Below are positions 35,210-44,326 of a stretch of 64,000 nucleotides of DNA, in pieces; position 1 is the first letter of the stretch, and every line of letters starts with the position of its first letter. The notes beneath the pieces are model-generated. The model had not been told where the DNA came from, searched no databases, and saw only the letters and a program-made list of their open reading frames with translations. Source of the stretch: CBDCAS01 sp965214015 (lineage in GTDB: Bacteria; Pseudomonadota; Gammaproteobacteria; Coxiellales; Coxiellaceae). Location: NCBI GenBank assembly GCA_965214015.1, contig CBDCAS010000021.1, forward strand, positions 62,001 to 126,000, in the 5' to 3' direction. The position numbers were made by a program, and so were the translations under genes.

Positions 35210-38200
35210 ATGAAGCGTTTATTGAGCTATTGTGTGTTGTTATTGAGTTTGAGTGGACTAGCCCAAGCGATTCCTATTTTTGACATTACTACACCCACAA
35301 AAGAAATCACTCTTGTCCCAGGTGGGACAGGGACGGTGACTTATACGATTGAGAACCGAATTAATGCCAACCTTAACAACATGGAGTATACGTCACCTAC
35401 TTTAGCATCGAGATCAGGAGGGACGTGTGGGACTACCTTAGCTCAGGGAGCCAATTGTACTGTAGAATTGACGGTACGTGCGCCCGATTCAGTGCCTGCA
35501 AGCGGCCACATTTTATTAGATCCCTTGCGCGTGTGTGTGATTCAGAGAAATTTAGTGTGTAGTGTAGCCAATCGGGCCAACCGAGTGGTGCTTAATGTAA
35601 ACAACATGGACGGAATCTCTGGCCAAATGACCCAAGTGTTACCCAGAAATCTTGCCGAAGGCAACCCAGCATCGTTTTCGATGACTTATACCAATGGGAA
35701 TCAAGGGGTGGCGACAGGAGTCTCTGTGACCTTACCGACAGAGACAGGCTTAGTGATTGACAGCAATAGCTGTGGTACAGCGGCAACTCCGGTGACTCTC
35801 CCCATAAGTGGTAATTGTGTGGTGAACGCTACCTATACGCCTCCCATTGGTGCTACAGGAGCACGGAGCTTTACTACTACGCTCTCTTATGACCAGGGAG
35901 CAGACGTACCGCTAGAGACCAGTACCAATGTTAAAACTATTGCAATCTCTGGCCAAATGACCCAAGTGTTACCCAGAAATCTTGCCGAAGGCAACCCAGC
36001 ATCGTTTTCGATGACTTATACCAATGGGAATCAAGGGGTGGCGACAGGAGTCTCTGTGACCTTACCGACAGAGACAGGCTTAGTGATTGACAGCAATAGC
36101 TGTGGTACAGCGGCAACTCCGGTGACTCTCCCCATAAGCGGTAATTGTGTGGTGAACGCTACCTATACGCCTCCCATTGGTGCTACAGGGGCACGGAGCT
36201 TTACTACTACGCTCTCTTATGACCAGGGAGCAGACGTACCGCTAGAGACCAGTACCAATGTTAAAACTATTGCAATCTCTGGCCAAGTGACCCAAGCGTT
36301 ACCGAGCAATCTCGCCGAAGGCAACCCAGCATCGTTTTCGATGACTTATACCAATGGGGATCAAGGGGCGGCGACGAGGGTCTCTGTGGCCTTACCGACA
36401 GAGACAGGTTTAGTGATTGACAGCAATAGCTGTGGTACAGCGGCAACTCCGGTGACTCTCCCCATAAGCGGTAATTGTGTGGTGAACGCTACCTATACGC
36501 CTCCCATTGGTGCTACAGGGGCACGGAGCTTTACTACTACGCTCTCTTATGACCAGGGAGCAGACGTACCGCTAGAGACCAGTACCAATGTTAAAACTAT
36601 TGCAATCTCTGGCCAAGTGACCCAAGCGTTACCGAGCAATCTCGCCGAAGGCAACCCAGCATCGTTTTCGATGACTTATACCAATGGGGATCAAGGGGCG
36701 GCGACGAGGGTCTCTGTGGCCTTACCGACAGAGACAGGTTTAGTGATTGACAGCAATAGCTGTGGTACAGCGGCAACTCCGGTGACTCTCCCCATAAGCG
36801 GTAATTGTGTGGTGAACGCTACCTATACGCCTCCCATTGGTGCTACAGGGGCACGGAGCTTTACTACTACGCTCTCTTATGACCAGGGAGCAGACGTACC
36901 GCTAGAGACCAGTACCAATGTTAAAACTATTGCAATCTCTGGCCAAGTGACCCAAGCGTTACCGAGCAATCTCGCCGAAGGCAACCCAGCATCGTTTTCG
37001 ATGACTTATACCAATGGGAATCAAGGGGTGGCGACAGGAGTCTCTGTGACCTTACCGACAGAGACAGGCTTAGTGATTGACAGCAATAGCTGTGGTACAG
37101 CGGCAACTCCGGTGACTCTCCCCATAAGCGGTAATTGTGTGGTGAACGCTACCTATACGCCTCCCATTGGTGCTACAGGGGCACGGAGCTTTACTACTAC
37201 GCTCTCTTATGACCAGGGAGCAGACGTACCGCTAGAGACCAATACTATAGTGGACATCACGATTATTAAATATACAGTGATTGGTACTGGGGGTACTATT
37301 CTGACTTCTCCGGATGGGGTCACTTGGGCTCGACGGGCTGTAGGAGTGACGGATGAATTCCTGACCGATGTTCTCTATGCAAATAATCAATATGTAGTAA
37401 TTGGTCTTGGGGGTACAATACTAACCTCCCCAAATGGAGCTATTTGGTCATCTCGTACCAGTGGAGTGACAGGGGCTTTAGCTAACATTAGCTATGCCAA
37501 TAATCAATATTTAGTAGTGGGTAGTCAAGCTAGCATGCTCACCTCGTCTGATGGAATCTCTTGGACTGAGACTAATATATCAGGTCGTTTTACCAGTGTA
37601 GTCTATGCTAATAATCAATATGTAGCGGTTGGAGCTATCGGTGATATTGTCACTTCCCCAGATGGAGTCAATTGGACTCCTCAGTTCAGTCGATCGACAC
37701 AGAATTTGGTTAAGGTTTTGTATGCTAATAATCAATATGTAGTTATTGGTTTTAGGGGTACGATACTAACCTCCCCAAATGGGACTATTTGGTCATCTCG
37801 TACCAGTAGATCGGTACAGAATTTGTATGATTTTATTTATGCCAACAATCAATATGTCGTGGTTGGGGATAATGGTACGATTGTGACTTCCTCTGATGGA
37901 GTCAATTGGACTCCTCAGGTCAGTGGTTCAGGGGTCTCATTAAATAGTATTATCTATGTCAACAATCAATATATGGTAGTTGGAGCTGCTGAAGCGGGTA
38001 TTGGCACGATTTTGACCTCCCAAGATGGCATTACCTGGACTCGGCAAACCAGAGGAGTACCAAATGCTAACCTAACTAAAGTTATTTATGCCAACAATCA
38101 ATATGTCGTGGTTGGGAACAATGGTACGATTGTGACTTCCACAGATGGGGCCAATTGGATTGCTCGGGTCAGTGGAGTGACAGAATTATTGAACGATATC

Positions 38201-38212
38201 ATCTTTGATTGA
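35210..38212 (+). CDS. Large secreted repeat protein with propeller-like C-terminus
   Basis: A 1000-residue protein with a clear signal peptide (MKRLLSYCVLLLSLSGLAQA). Residues about 21-135 form a cysteine-containing beta domain (FDITTPTKEITLVPGGTGTV). Five 110-residue repeats follow (35615-37264), each a predicted beta-sandwich with two cysteines around SNSCGTAATPVTLPISGNCV. The last 310 residues hold eight repeats of the form YANNQYVVVG-GTI-TS-DG--W, resembling Asp-box/BNR-like beta-propeller blades. No C-terminal membrane anchor or autotransporter barrel is evident. It is probably an exported or surface protein, perhaps an adhesin. Its GC content is visibly higher than that of its neighbours, suggesting acquisition by transfer. 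An IS1111-type element follows 40 bases later. Confidence 0.85.
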   Translation: MKRLLSYCVLLLSLSGLAQAIPIFDITTPTKEITLVPGGTGTVTYTIENRINANLNNMEYTSPTLASRSGGTCGTTLAQGANCTVELTVRAPDSVPASGHILLDPLRVCVIQRNLVCSVANRANRVVLNVNNMDGISGQMTQVLPRNLAEGNPASFSMTYTNGNQGVATGVSVTLPTETGLVIDSNSCGTAATPVTLPISGNCVVNATYTPPIGATGARSFTTTLSYDQGADVPLETSTNVKTIAISGQMTQVLPRNLAEGNPASFSMTYTNGNQGVATGVSVTLPTETGLVIDSNSCGTAATPVTLPISGNCVVNATYTPPIGATGARSFTTTLSYDQGADVPLETSTNVKTIAISGQVTQALPSNLAEGNPASFSMTYTNGDQGAATRVSVALPTETGLVIDSNSCGTAATPVTLPISGNCVVNATYTPPIGATGARSFTTTLSYDQGADVPLETSTNVKTIAISGQVTQALPSNLAEGNPASFSMTYTNGDQGAATRVSVALPTETGLVIDSNSCGTAATPVTLPISGNCVVNATYTPPIGATGARSFTTTLSYDQGADVPLETSTNVKTIAISGQVTQALPSNLAEGNPASFSMTYTNGNQGVATGVSVTLPTETGLVIDSNSCGTAATPVTLPISGNCVVNATYTPPIGATGARSFTTTLSYDQGADVPLETNTIVDITIIKYTVIGTGGTILTSPDGVTWARRAVGVTDEFLTDVLYANNQYVVIGLGGTILTSPNGAIWSSRTSGVTGALANISYANNQYLVVGSQASMLTSSDGISWTETNISGRFTSVVYANNQYVAVGAIGDIVTSPDGVNWTPQFSRSTQNLVKVLYANNQYVVIGFRGTILTSPNGTIWSSRTSRSVQNLYDFIYANNQYVVVGDNGTIVTSSDGVNWTPQVSGSGVSLNSIIYVNNQYMVVGAAEAGIGTILTSQDGITWTRQTRGVPNANLTKVIYANNQYVVVGNNGTIVTSTDGANWIARVSGVTELLNDIIFD
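35615..37264 (+). repeat. Five tandem 330-bp coding repeats
   Basis: Units begin at 35615, 35945, 36275, 36605 and 36935, each exactly 330 bases and nearly identical in DNA. Units 1 and 2 are one subtype (MTQVLPRN with GNQGVATGVSVTLP). Units 3 and 4 are another (VTQALPSN with GDQGAATRVSVALP). Unit 5 combines the front of the second with the back of the first. The array would be expected to vary in copy number. Confidence 0.95.
37271..38209 (+). repeat. Eight degenerate propeller-blade repeats
   Basis: Eight units of about 37-44 residues share YANNQYVVVG, G(T)I(L/V)TS and DG..W. Conservation is at protein level with moderate DNA divergence, so these are much older duplications than the 330-bp units upstream. 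The TS.DG.xW core resembles the Asp-box motif. Confidence 0.8.
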
Positions 38213-38334
38213 GTCTATTCTCAGCAAAACTTTGTTTCTTGGTTCTAATGGAATGGTCCCTACCCCCTTTAAACAGGCTTGGTAATGAGCCAGAATGATT
38301 GATGTATCCTTCAACAAAAAGTGGAGAAACCATT

Positions 38335-39354
38335 ATGGATATTACTACATTGGGCATAGACCTAGCAAAGAATGTTTTTCAACTACATGGTGTTGATGTG
38401 AACGGACAACCTAGCTGCAAGAAAAAAGTGTCACGGGAAAAATTAACTGAATTCATTGCCAATTTACCCCCTTGTCTGATTGGTATAGAAGCCTGCGGAG
38501 GATCAAACTTTTGGGCGAGGAAATTTACTGAGTTTGGACACACCATAAAAATTATGGGAGCGCAATTTGTTAAACCCTATGTTAAATCCAATAAAAATGA
38601 CGCCTTAGATTCAGAAGCTATTTGTGAAGCAGTCAGAAGACCAACAATGCGATTTGTTGCCATGAAAAGTATTGAACAACAAGATATTCAATCTATCCAT
38701 CGAGTACGTTCACGTATTGTTAAGCAAAGAACAGCCTTAGTTAATCAAATACGTGGTTTGCTAGCAGAATATGGTGTGGTTGTTGCACAAGGGATATCTC
38801 ATGTTCGTAAAAGACTGCCTGAAATCATAGAAAACAACGAGAATGAACTAAGTGCTACCGGAAGACAACTATTTAATGAGCTACTGTGTGAGTTACGTGC
38901 CTCAGATGAACGTATTGAACAATATGATCATCAGGTAGAAATGATTTGTAGAAATAATAAAACGTGTCAACGACTACTCAAAGTAGAAGGTATTGGCCCA
39001 CTTACTGCCACAGCTTTAGTCGCTACCATCGGCGATGCAAAACTATTTAAAAATGGGCGCGAAATGTCGGCCTTTATTGGGCTCGTACCTAAGCAATATT
39101 CTTCGGGTGGTAAAACTCGGTTGATGGGTATTAGTAAGCGAGGTGATAAATATTTACGATGTTTATTGATTCATGGTGCTAGAGCTGCTATGAGTCGATG
39201 TAAAAATCTATCCAATAAGAAATCCAAATGGTTAGAGGATTTAATGGCGAGAAGAGGCAAAAACAGGGCCACTGTAGCATTAGCCAATAAAAACGTGAAA
39301 ATAATGTGGGCCATTATGGCAACGGATGCAACTTACAACCCATGCCATAATTAA
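38335..39354 (+). CDS. IS1111-type DEDD transposase
   Basis: A 339-residue IS110/IS1111 family recombinase. The N-terminal RuvC-like DEDD domain has LGIDLAKNVFQLHGVD, IGIEACGGSNFW and SNKNDALDSEAICEA. The C-terminal Tnp20 domain has VEGIGPLTATALVATIGD and IGLVPKQYSSGGKTRLMG with the serine region. The start is placed at the ATG at 38335 (MDITTLGIDLAK), as a 12-codon extension upstream lacks support. The frame is intact, so the element may be active. Confidence 0.95.
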   Translation: MDITTLGIDLAKNVFQLHGVDVNGQPSCKKKVSREKLTEFIANLPPCLIGIEACGGSNFWARKFTEFGHTIKIMGAQFVKPYVKSNKNDALDSEAICEAVRRPTMRFVAMKSIEQQDIQSIHRVRSRIVKQRTALVNQIRGLLAEYGVVVAQGISHVRKRLPEIIENNENELSATGRQLFNELLCELRASDERIEQYDHQVEMICRNNKTCQRLLKVEGIGPLTATALVATIGDAKLFKNGREMSAFIGLVPKQYSSGGKTRLMGISKRGDKYLRCLLIHGARAAMSRCKNLSNKKSKWLEDLMARRGKNRATVALANKNVKIMWAIMATDATYNPCHN

Positions 39355-39624
39355 TTAAGTAGTAGTCATTCTTACTTTGAGTGACCAATATAGTTGTTTT
39401 AGAAAATTGCTAGTCAATGAAAAGAAAGATGATAACCAGGTTGATCCTGCTTTTAACAAAACCTGATTTGCGACAAGGCTATTATAAGCCGTGGTTCTGT
39501 TAAGGAGTTAAAAGCGCGCATATTCCATCTGGGCTCGAGTGAATAAACCACTCACTCATAAGAAGCCGTATATATGTATGCAATTATCTTTTGGTTATTA
39601 TTTTCGAACATTGTCTTGCAAATC
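39355..39624 (+). ncRNA. Candidate guide RNA region of the IS1111-type element
   Basis: The 270 bases between the transposase stop and the first right-hand inverted repeat contain no convincing gene. Published work on IS110/IS1111 elements shows that the recombinase uses an RNA from a noncoding end to choose donor and target, and in the IS1111 group this lies downstream of the transposase. I infer such an RNA here from position and length only; I have not resolved its fold. Confidence 0.35.
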
Positions 39625-39701
39625 GGTAGGGACCATATATGCAATTATCTTTTGGTTATTATTTTCGAACATTGTCTTGCAAATCGGTAGGGACCATATA
39701 T
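39580..39701 (+). repeat. 61-bp tandem duplication
   Basis: Two identical 61-base units at 39580-39640 and 39641-39701 start GCAATTATCTTTTGG and end GGTAGGGACCATATAT. Each contains one right-hand copy of the IS1111 inverted repeat. Open frames crossing it are artefacts of the duplication. Confidence 0.95.
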
Positions 39702-39711
39702 GTCGCAGACA

Positions 39712-39730
39712 AGGTTTAAAGACACCCTCT
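39712..39730. repeat. Inverted copy of the sequence at 33002-33020
   Basis: Reads AGGTTTAAAGACACCCTCT, the exact complement of the sequence at 33002. It lies between the tandem duplication and the IS982 left end. With its partner it brackets 6.7 kb holding the remnants, the coiled-coil gene, the secreted repeat protein and the IS1111 element. Confidence 0.65.
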
Positions 39731-39886
39731 AATGCGGTGATCATTAAAATATTTCATCTTTCAGTATTTAACCTGAGTTCGATGAAAAGGTGTAAAGTAA
39801 GTGATTGAATAAAAGGCTCTTTCATGGTTAAGTTTCGTGCAAAAGCAGCTAATTTCAGTAAATCAAACCTTAAAAGGAAGAGCCGT

Positions 39887-40022
39887 ATGGATAAGTTAGT
39901 CGATTTATATTGTGTTGTCGATGATTTTTGTCAATTAGTATTGCCTGAATTAGAGAAAGCTTCTTTGCCTAATTTGAGTAAAAAAAGAACTAGGTCATGC
40001 CGACTGACTCCCTCAGAAATCA
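39887..40022 (+). pseudogene. IS982-family transposase, N-terminal fragment
   Basis: Starts at ATG 39887 (MDKLVDLYCVVDDFCQLVLP) after AAGGAAGAG. The frame reaches CRLTPSEI at the transposon edge. Joined to the fragment at 46183 with one AAATCA, it reads LTPSEIMTIVIHFHQSHYRD, the typical IS982 sequence. The few codons beyond 40022 belong to the transposon end. Confidence 0.9.
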
Positions 40023-40059
40023 GGGTCGTGCGACATATTCGGAGAAAAGTTTCATTCGT

Positions 40060-43000
40060 TTAACCCGCCAGCTTCAATGATAATATCTTATCCATATCAA
40101 AGGGGCTATCATTAGCAGCATGATGCCGAAAATCGAATTCCCCGTGCAAATTCACATGTCCCCAGGTCATTACTGAACCATCTTTTATCAAACTAATCAT
40201 TTCTAAGCGTTCCTCATCATCACGGCAGCTTGTCAGTAACTGTGACAAATATAAATAGTTCCACAACACTATGCAGTTCTGGATAAGCACCTTAGATGCT
40301 ACGGCAATTTTTTGTTCATCCGATGATGCCTGTTTAAATTCGCTATTATTAGCGTAAAAAACGGCATTTGAAAATTTGTTTGATAGTTCAATGCGATTAA
40401 GTTGTTTTTCAATACGTTGGCGTAGTTTCATATCATCGAGGTATGTCAAGATAAAAAGCGATTTGATGATTCGGCCAAATTCCTTGATTGCTTTATAAAG
40501 GGGATTGTTTCTTGCATAAGAACTCAGGCGTTTGAATAGTTGTGATGCACTCACATGTTTCAGTTTAATGGTGACCATAAAGCGTAAAATATCTTCCCAA
40601 TGATTCGCAATTAATTTTTGTCTGATCGTTCGGCTTGGCAATATTTTATAACCTTTTTTCTCGTAGGTTGACCTTGATGAAAATGCATAAATACACTGAT
40701 CAGCAATATTTTTGATGCGTGGTGCAAATGTGGTTCCCATGAAGTGGGTAGCAGCAAATATCAATTCGGTATATCCGTGTGTATCGGTAGAGTGAATATC
40801 AGTCTTAATAACATCGTTATTATTAAGACCATCGATAACATAGGCGGCTTCGCGATCAGAGGCACTGATTACGGTTGAGTGAAACAGCATTTGTCGTTCA
40901 TCAATAAAAGTATAAATGCTAACCCCTTTGGCTTTTCCAAAGTATTTAAATGAAAAATTAGCGAGTAGTGACTCCACCGCAACATTGACTTTTCGTCCAT
41001 CACTTGAGCTGTGTCGATTACTTTCATCGGCAATAAATACATTAGGTAATGACAGTTTATTGATCAGTAGAATGATTTGTTTATTGGCTTCTTCGAATGC
41101 TTTTTGACTAAAATACCAATTGACTGAATTTATCAACGTATTAGAATTCACACCTGCTGATATCAATCCCATTTTTGGTACACCAATATTACACCCCAGA
41201 CCAATAATACCAGCCATACAAACTTCATCATTGCAGTAACGTTTTGCATTTTTAATATTGTGATGTGTAAAGCATCGTGTAAATTGTGTGGCTCGATTCA
41301 CTTCACTTAAAATGTTTAAAATCGGTACTTGCCCAGATTGATCAAGCAATGAGGCAATATGTTCTGTTTGTTTATCATCAAGGGCAGGGGTTGTGATATG
41401 AAATTTACCCTCCTTGTTAAAAGAAAGGTATGGATTTAACTGATTTTCATATCGCTGATTAACTAGCTCATATTTTTCAGAGAGTAATTGTTTTAACTGC
41501 TGCATGATAGCATTGTAATCAGCAAAGTCAGCGAGGCCTGCTGCCTCAAGCAGGGCTTCTTTATTTTCCATCCAGGTGGTTTTATCGATTAGGTAATCAT
41601 CGATCGATAAATAACGATAAGAATATTTTAAATTCAACTCGCCTGATTTTATAGCATCTGACACATGTATGAATAATAGTATTTTATATAGAGAAACTCT
41701 GAATTTACCATCTTTAGGATTAACGGCATCTTTTTCTTCGGGTTTTAAAAATCCCATGGGTGCCTTTTGATCAAGCCTCGTGTCCTTTTCCTTGAAATGA
41801 TTGATGGTGCTGATGAGTAGTTTATTGGAATTTTCTTCGTTAAATGACAGGATTTTTAGAATGCAAGAGACTCTGTTTTGCAATTTAACAGATAATTTTT
41901 CAAGCGTATCAAAGTAATCACTATCATTGGCGATGCGATCAAGTGACTGCTCAAAAAGCGCAACTTTCGCATTATTTTCTTCAATTTTCTGTTGTTGGTG
42001 TTTATCCAGTAATGCTGTAATAGCACCAAGTTTACCAGAATCGGTTAATACTGATGAACGTATGATTTCAGTAATTTCATCGATGAGTTCACGATAGTTA
42101 CGATTTTTCTTGGTCACATGGTGTATTGCTTCACGTCGTTCTTTGCGAGATAAGTGATCAAATTTATTAAGTCTCACCTTAACGGTATTTTTCATTGATT
42201 GAACAGATTTCATGAAAATATCAACGAACGCATCTTGTCTTAAATAATATTGGTGTTGGCAGAAAGCGGTTAAATGTAAAAACAATCGATTTTGATCAGG
42301 AAATTGTTTTAGCTGAGAGAGTTTTGCTTTTTTAACCCAAGTTGCATAGTAATCACAACTTTCAGGCATCAATGCTAACGCCTGGGTAAGTGGTAACATT
42401 ACATTGAATAACTCCGTTATCTGATGGAAGATTTCAACGCTTGCTTGGATTGCCTTGGGTTTAAGCGATTGATTAATGGTCTTGAATTGATTTAATTTAC
42501 CTTGACTGCCTTTTTCATTGACCTCAAGCAAATCTTTTAATTTTTCTTTTTGGCCTGATGTTAAATGTGATTTAACAATTGCTAATAGGTTTTCCTCATA
42601 ATCGAAATAATGCTTGCTGATTAATTCGGATAACAGGTGATAAGAGGGTAGAGCAATATTTTTATCGCGTAATAACTGTAGTACCGTAAAAAATAATTTT
42701 CTAGGTTCTACTAGTCGTTTAACATGTCGCTGTAATTCATCTTCTAGCCATAAAAGGCTAGCGTCATCCAGGGGTTTGAATTCCAACATCTTTAAGATCG
42801 CATGTTGATGAACCATAGGTATTTTCTTTTTATACTGTGCCAAACTTACATTGTTAGCTGAAATCCCTAATTGCTTTGCCGCATAATCAATATCTTCTTG
42901 GCGAAATCGATTGATGACGAAAAAGCGTTTACACACCTTGAAATATCCGTATTGTAACAAAAACCCCACCTTGTTGGTTGGTGTGCGTAACCGACTTAAT

Positions 43001-43104
43001 TTAACTGCCAACTCTGGCGTAATAGAAAAACATAATGCACGCGCTTCCACTGTTAAAATGGGCGGGTAATCATAAGCTAATCTTTCGTCTCCCGTTAATA
43101 TCAC
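40060..43104 (-). CDS. tnpA: Tn3-family transposase TnpA
   Basis: About 1014 residues, close to the usual size. The N-terminal part has LRTPTNKVGFLLQYGYFKVCKRFF. The DDE catalytic domain includes DIHSTDTHGYTELIF with an Asp and the region KMLLGCNIG-like (GIIGLGCNIGVPKMGL). The protein ends HVNLHGEFDFRHHAANDSPFDMDKILSLKLAG. It cuts and joins the transposon ends during replicative transposition. The start is uncertain: GTG 43104 gives ILTGDERLAYDYPP, which aligns with the expected beginning, but the frame is open further upstream. The stop lies within the left inverted repeat. The 5' end overlaps the recombinase gene by 35 bases. Confidence 0.92.
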   Translation of the reverse strand: MILTGDERLAYDYPPILTVEARALCFSITPELAVKLSRLRTPTNKVGFLLQYGYFKVCKRFFVINRFRQEDIDYAAKQLGISANNVSLAQYKKKIPMVHQHAILKMLEFKPLDDASLLWLEDELQRHVKRLVEPRKLFFTVLQLLRDKNIALPSYHLLSELISKHYFDYEENLLAIVKSHLTSGQKEKLKDLLEVNEKGSQGKLNQFKTINQSLKPKAIQASVEIFHQITELFNVMLPLTQALALMPESCDYYATWVKKAKLSQLKQFPDQNRLFLHLTAFCQHQYYLRQDAFVDIFMKSVQSMKNTVKVRLNKFDHLSRKERREAIHHVTKKNRNYRELIDEITEIIRSSVLTDSGKLGAITALLDKHQQQKIEENNAKVALFEQSLDRIANDSDYFDTLEKLSVKLQNRVSCILKILSFNEENSNKLLISTINHFKEKDTRLDQKAPMGFLKPEEKDAVNPKDGKFRVSLYKILLFIHVSDAIKSGELNLKYSYRYLSIDDYLIDKTTWMENKEALLEAAGLADFADYNAIMQQLKQLLSEKYELVNQRYENQLNPYLSFNKEGKFHITTPALDDKQTEHIASLLDQSGQVPILNILSEVNRATQFTRCFTHHNIKNAKRYCNDEVCMAGIIGLGCNIGVPKMGLISAGVNSNTLINSVNWYFSQKAFEEANKQIILLINKLSLPNVFIADESNRHSSSDGRKVNVAVESLLANFSFKYFGKAKGVSIYTFIDERQMLFHSTVISASDREAAYVIDGLNNNDVIKTDIHSTDTHGYTELIFAATHFMGTTFAPRIKNIADQCIYAFSSRSTYEKKGYKILPSRTIRQKLIANHWEDILRFMVTIKLKHVSASQLFKRLSSYARNNPLYKAIKEFGRIIKSLFILTYLDDMKLRQRIEKQLNRIELSNKFSNAVFYANNSEFKQASSDEQKIAVASKVLIQNCIVLWNYLYLSQLLTSCRDDEERLEMISLIKDGSVMTWGHVNLHGEFDFRHHAANDSPFDMDKILSLKLAG

Positions 43105-44326
43105 TATGTTTGACACAGGTTTCCTCAGTTTCTTTTTTCTTCCTAGATAAGGACAGCGCATTGGTTGATGTATGTCGGTCTGTTTGTGCCACATGACAAT
43201 AATGCATTGTGGTGCCAATGTCACTGTGCCCTGCATTTTCTTGGGCTATTTTAAGTGAAGCACCTGACTCTAATAAATACGTGACATAACTGTGGCGTAG
43301 CCAATGAGCGGAAGCTTGACGTAGTTTAGACGCTTTTCTCGGTTCATTCGGTTCAAAACGAGCGGCACCCAAATGAAAGGCCCAGCGAATGATTTGATCG
43401 ATACGCCGGCAACTAATAGGTTGTTTTAAATTTTGCATCGGAATTAACGGGGTCTTCTCACGAAACTTTGGCCAAGGGGAGGGAAGTCCGGCTTGACAAC
43501 GAAATTCTGCTAATGCGTCCATCAACTCATCAGGAATGGGGATCTCCCTTAGTTTTTTGCCTTTGCCAGTGATTCGTAAAAACCAATTCTCTTCACGCTG
43601 AATGAAATTCCCCATGCGATGATCGGCGGCTTCTGCAATACGAAGCCCGGTAAAAAACAGTAATAAAATAAGATAGCGTGCACGAATAATTTGATAGTCA
43701 TTGCTATGTTTACTGTTTTTTGCATCATTAAGCGCATCTAGTGTCGCATGGATTTCATCCATTTCTAAATAACGATCAATGATTTTAGGCTTTGAGTTAT
43801 TTCTTCGTTTACGCCGCCTATCGACAGCCATGGGATTGCCAGAAAGATAATTGGTTTGCACCAGATAATTAAAAAACGAATCCAATATTTTAATGGCTTT
43901 GTTAATTGAGCTGCCAGATAAGTGTTTGACAAAGGGTCGCCAGTTAGCATTTAATGAACCATCTTTATTGCGCCGAGAAACACAAGGCCCACACCACAAT
44001 TTTTTCGGTGATGGCAATTTTAAAAAATTCTGGTAAGCCAACAGATGATCGCGCTTGATGCTGGAAATACTAACTTTACCAATATGGATACACCAAAGTA
44101 ATAATCGCTCGACCTCTTTAGCATAGGATTTTAGGGTTGCCGGTGAGTCTTTGTATTCATTTAAAAATGCAACAATGGCTTCACCATCTGTCTTAGCATC
44201 GATTAAAGCCTCGCCCGATTTCTTGTTATAATTGTTGGCAATGAAATTTACAGCGAGTTTTCCCAGGTCATTGACATGGGTCATGGTGGTAAATAATGGC
44301 TTGATTGCTGCTTTTTTTTGGCACAA
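43070..44326 (-). CDS. Tyrosine recombinase of the Tn3-family transposon
   Basis: A 418-residue phage-integrase-type recombinase. The SAM-like N-terminal DNA-binding domain occupies about residues 40-190. The catalytic residues are visible: Arg in FFTGLRIAEA, His-x-x-Arg in HWLRHSYVTY, His in NAGHSDIGTTMHY, and the Tyr in that last motif. In Tn3 relatives such as Tn4430 a tyrosine recombinase (TnpI) resolves cointegrates in place of a serine resolvase; that role is inferred here. The start may be TTG 44326 or the ATG 14 codons later. It is divergent from rdgC. Confidence 0.92.
   Translation of the reverse strand: MCQKKAAIKPLFTTMTHVNDLGKLAVNFIANNYNKKSGEALIDAKTDGEAIVAFLNEYKDSPATLKSYAKEVERLLLWCIHIGKVSISSIKRDHLLAYQNFLKLPSPKKLWCGPCVSRRNKDGSLNANWRPFVKHLSGSSINKAIKILDSFFNYLVQTNYLSGNPMAVDRRRKRRNNSKPKIIDRYLEMDEIHATLDALNDAKNSKHSNDYQIIRARYLILLLFFTGLRIAEAADHRMGNFIQREENWFLRITGKGKKLREIPIPDELMDALAEFRCQAGLPSPWPKFREKTPLIPMQNLKQPISCRRIDQIIRWAFHLGAARFEPNEPRKASKLRQASAHWLRHSYVTYLLESGASLKIAQENAGHSDIGTTMHYCHVAQTDRHTSTNALSLSRKKKETEETCVKHSDINGRRKISL

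Larger units (their letters stand above)
38253..39697 (+). mobile_element. IS1111-type (IS110 family) insertion sequence
   Basis: ATGGTCCCTACC at 38253-38264 recurs inverted at 39625-39636 and again at 39686-39697. These fit the subterminal inverted repeats typical of the IS1111 group. The enclosed transposase and a 3' noncoding stretch of about 270 bases match the group's layout and size of about 1.4 kb. The second right-hand copy comes from a 61-base tandem duplication, so the true right edge is either near 39640 or near 39701. Exact tips are not determined. Confidence 0.75.

Noticed and set aside
35615..37264. CRISPR-like or satellite array
   Set aside because: The units are 330 bases, contiguous without spacers and keep one open reading frame, so they are protein-coding repeats.
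39539..39808. Small plus-strand open frame of 89 codons
   Set aside because: It is created by the 61-bp tandem duplication; the peptide repeats itself and lacks a ribosome binding site.
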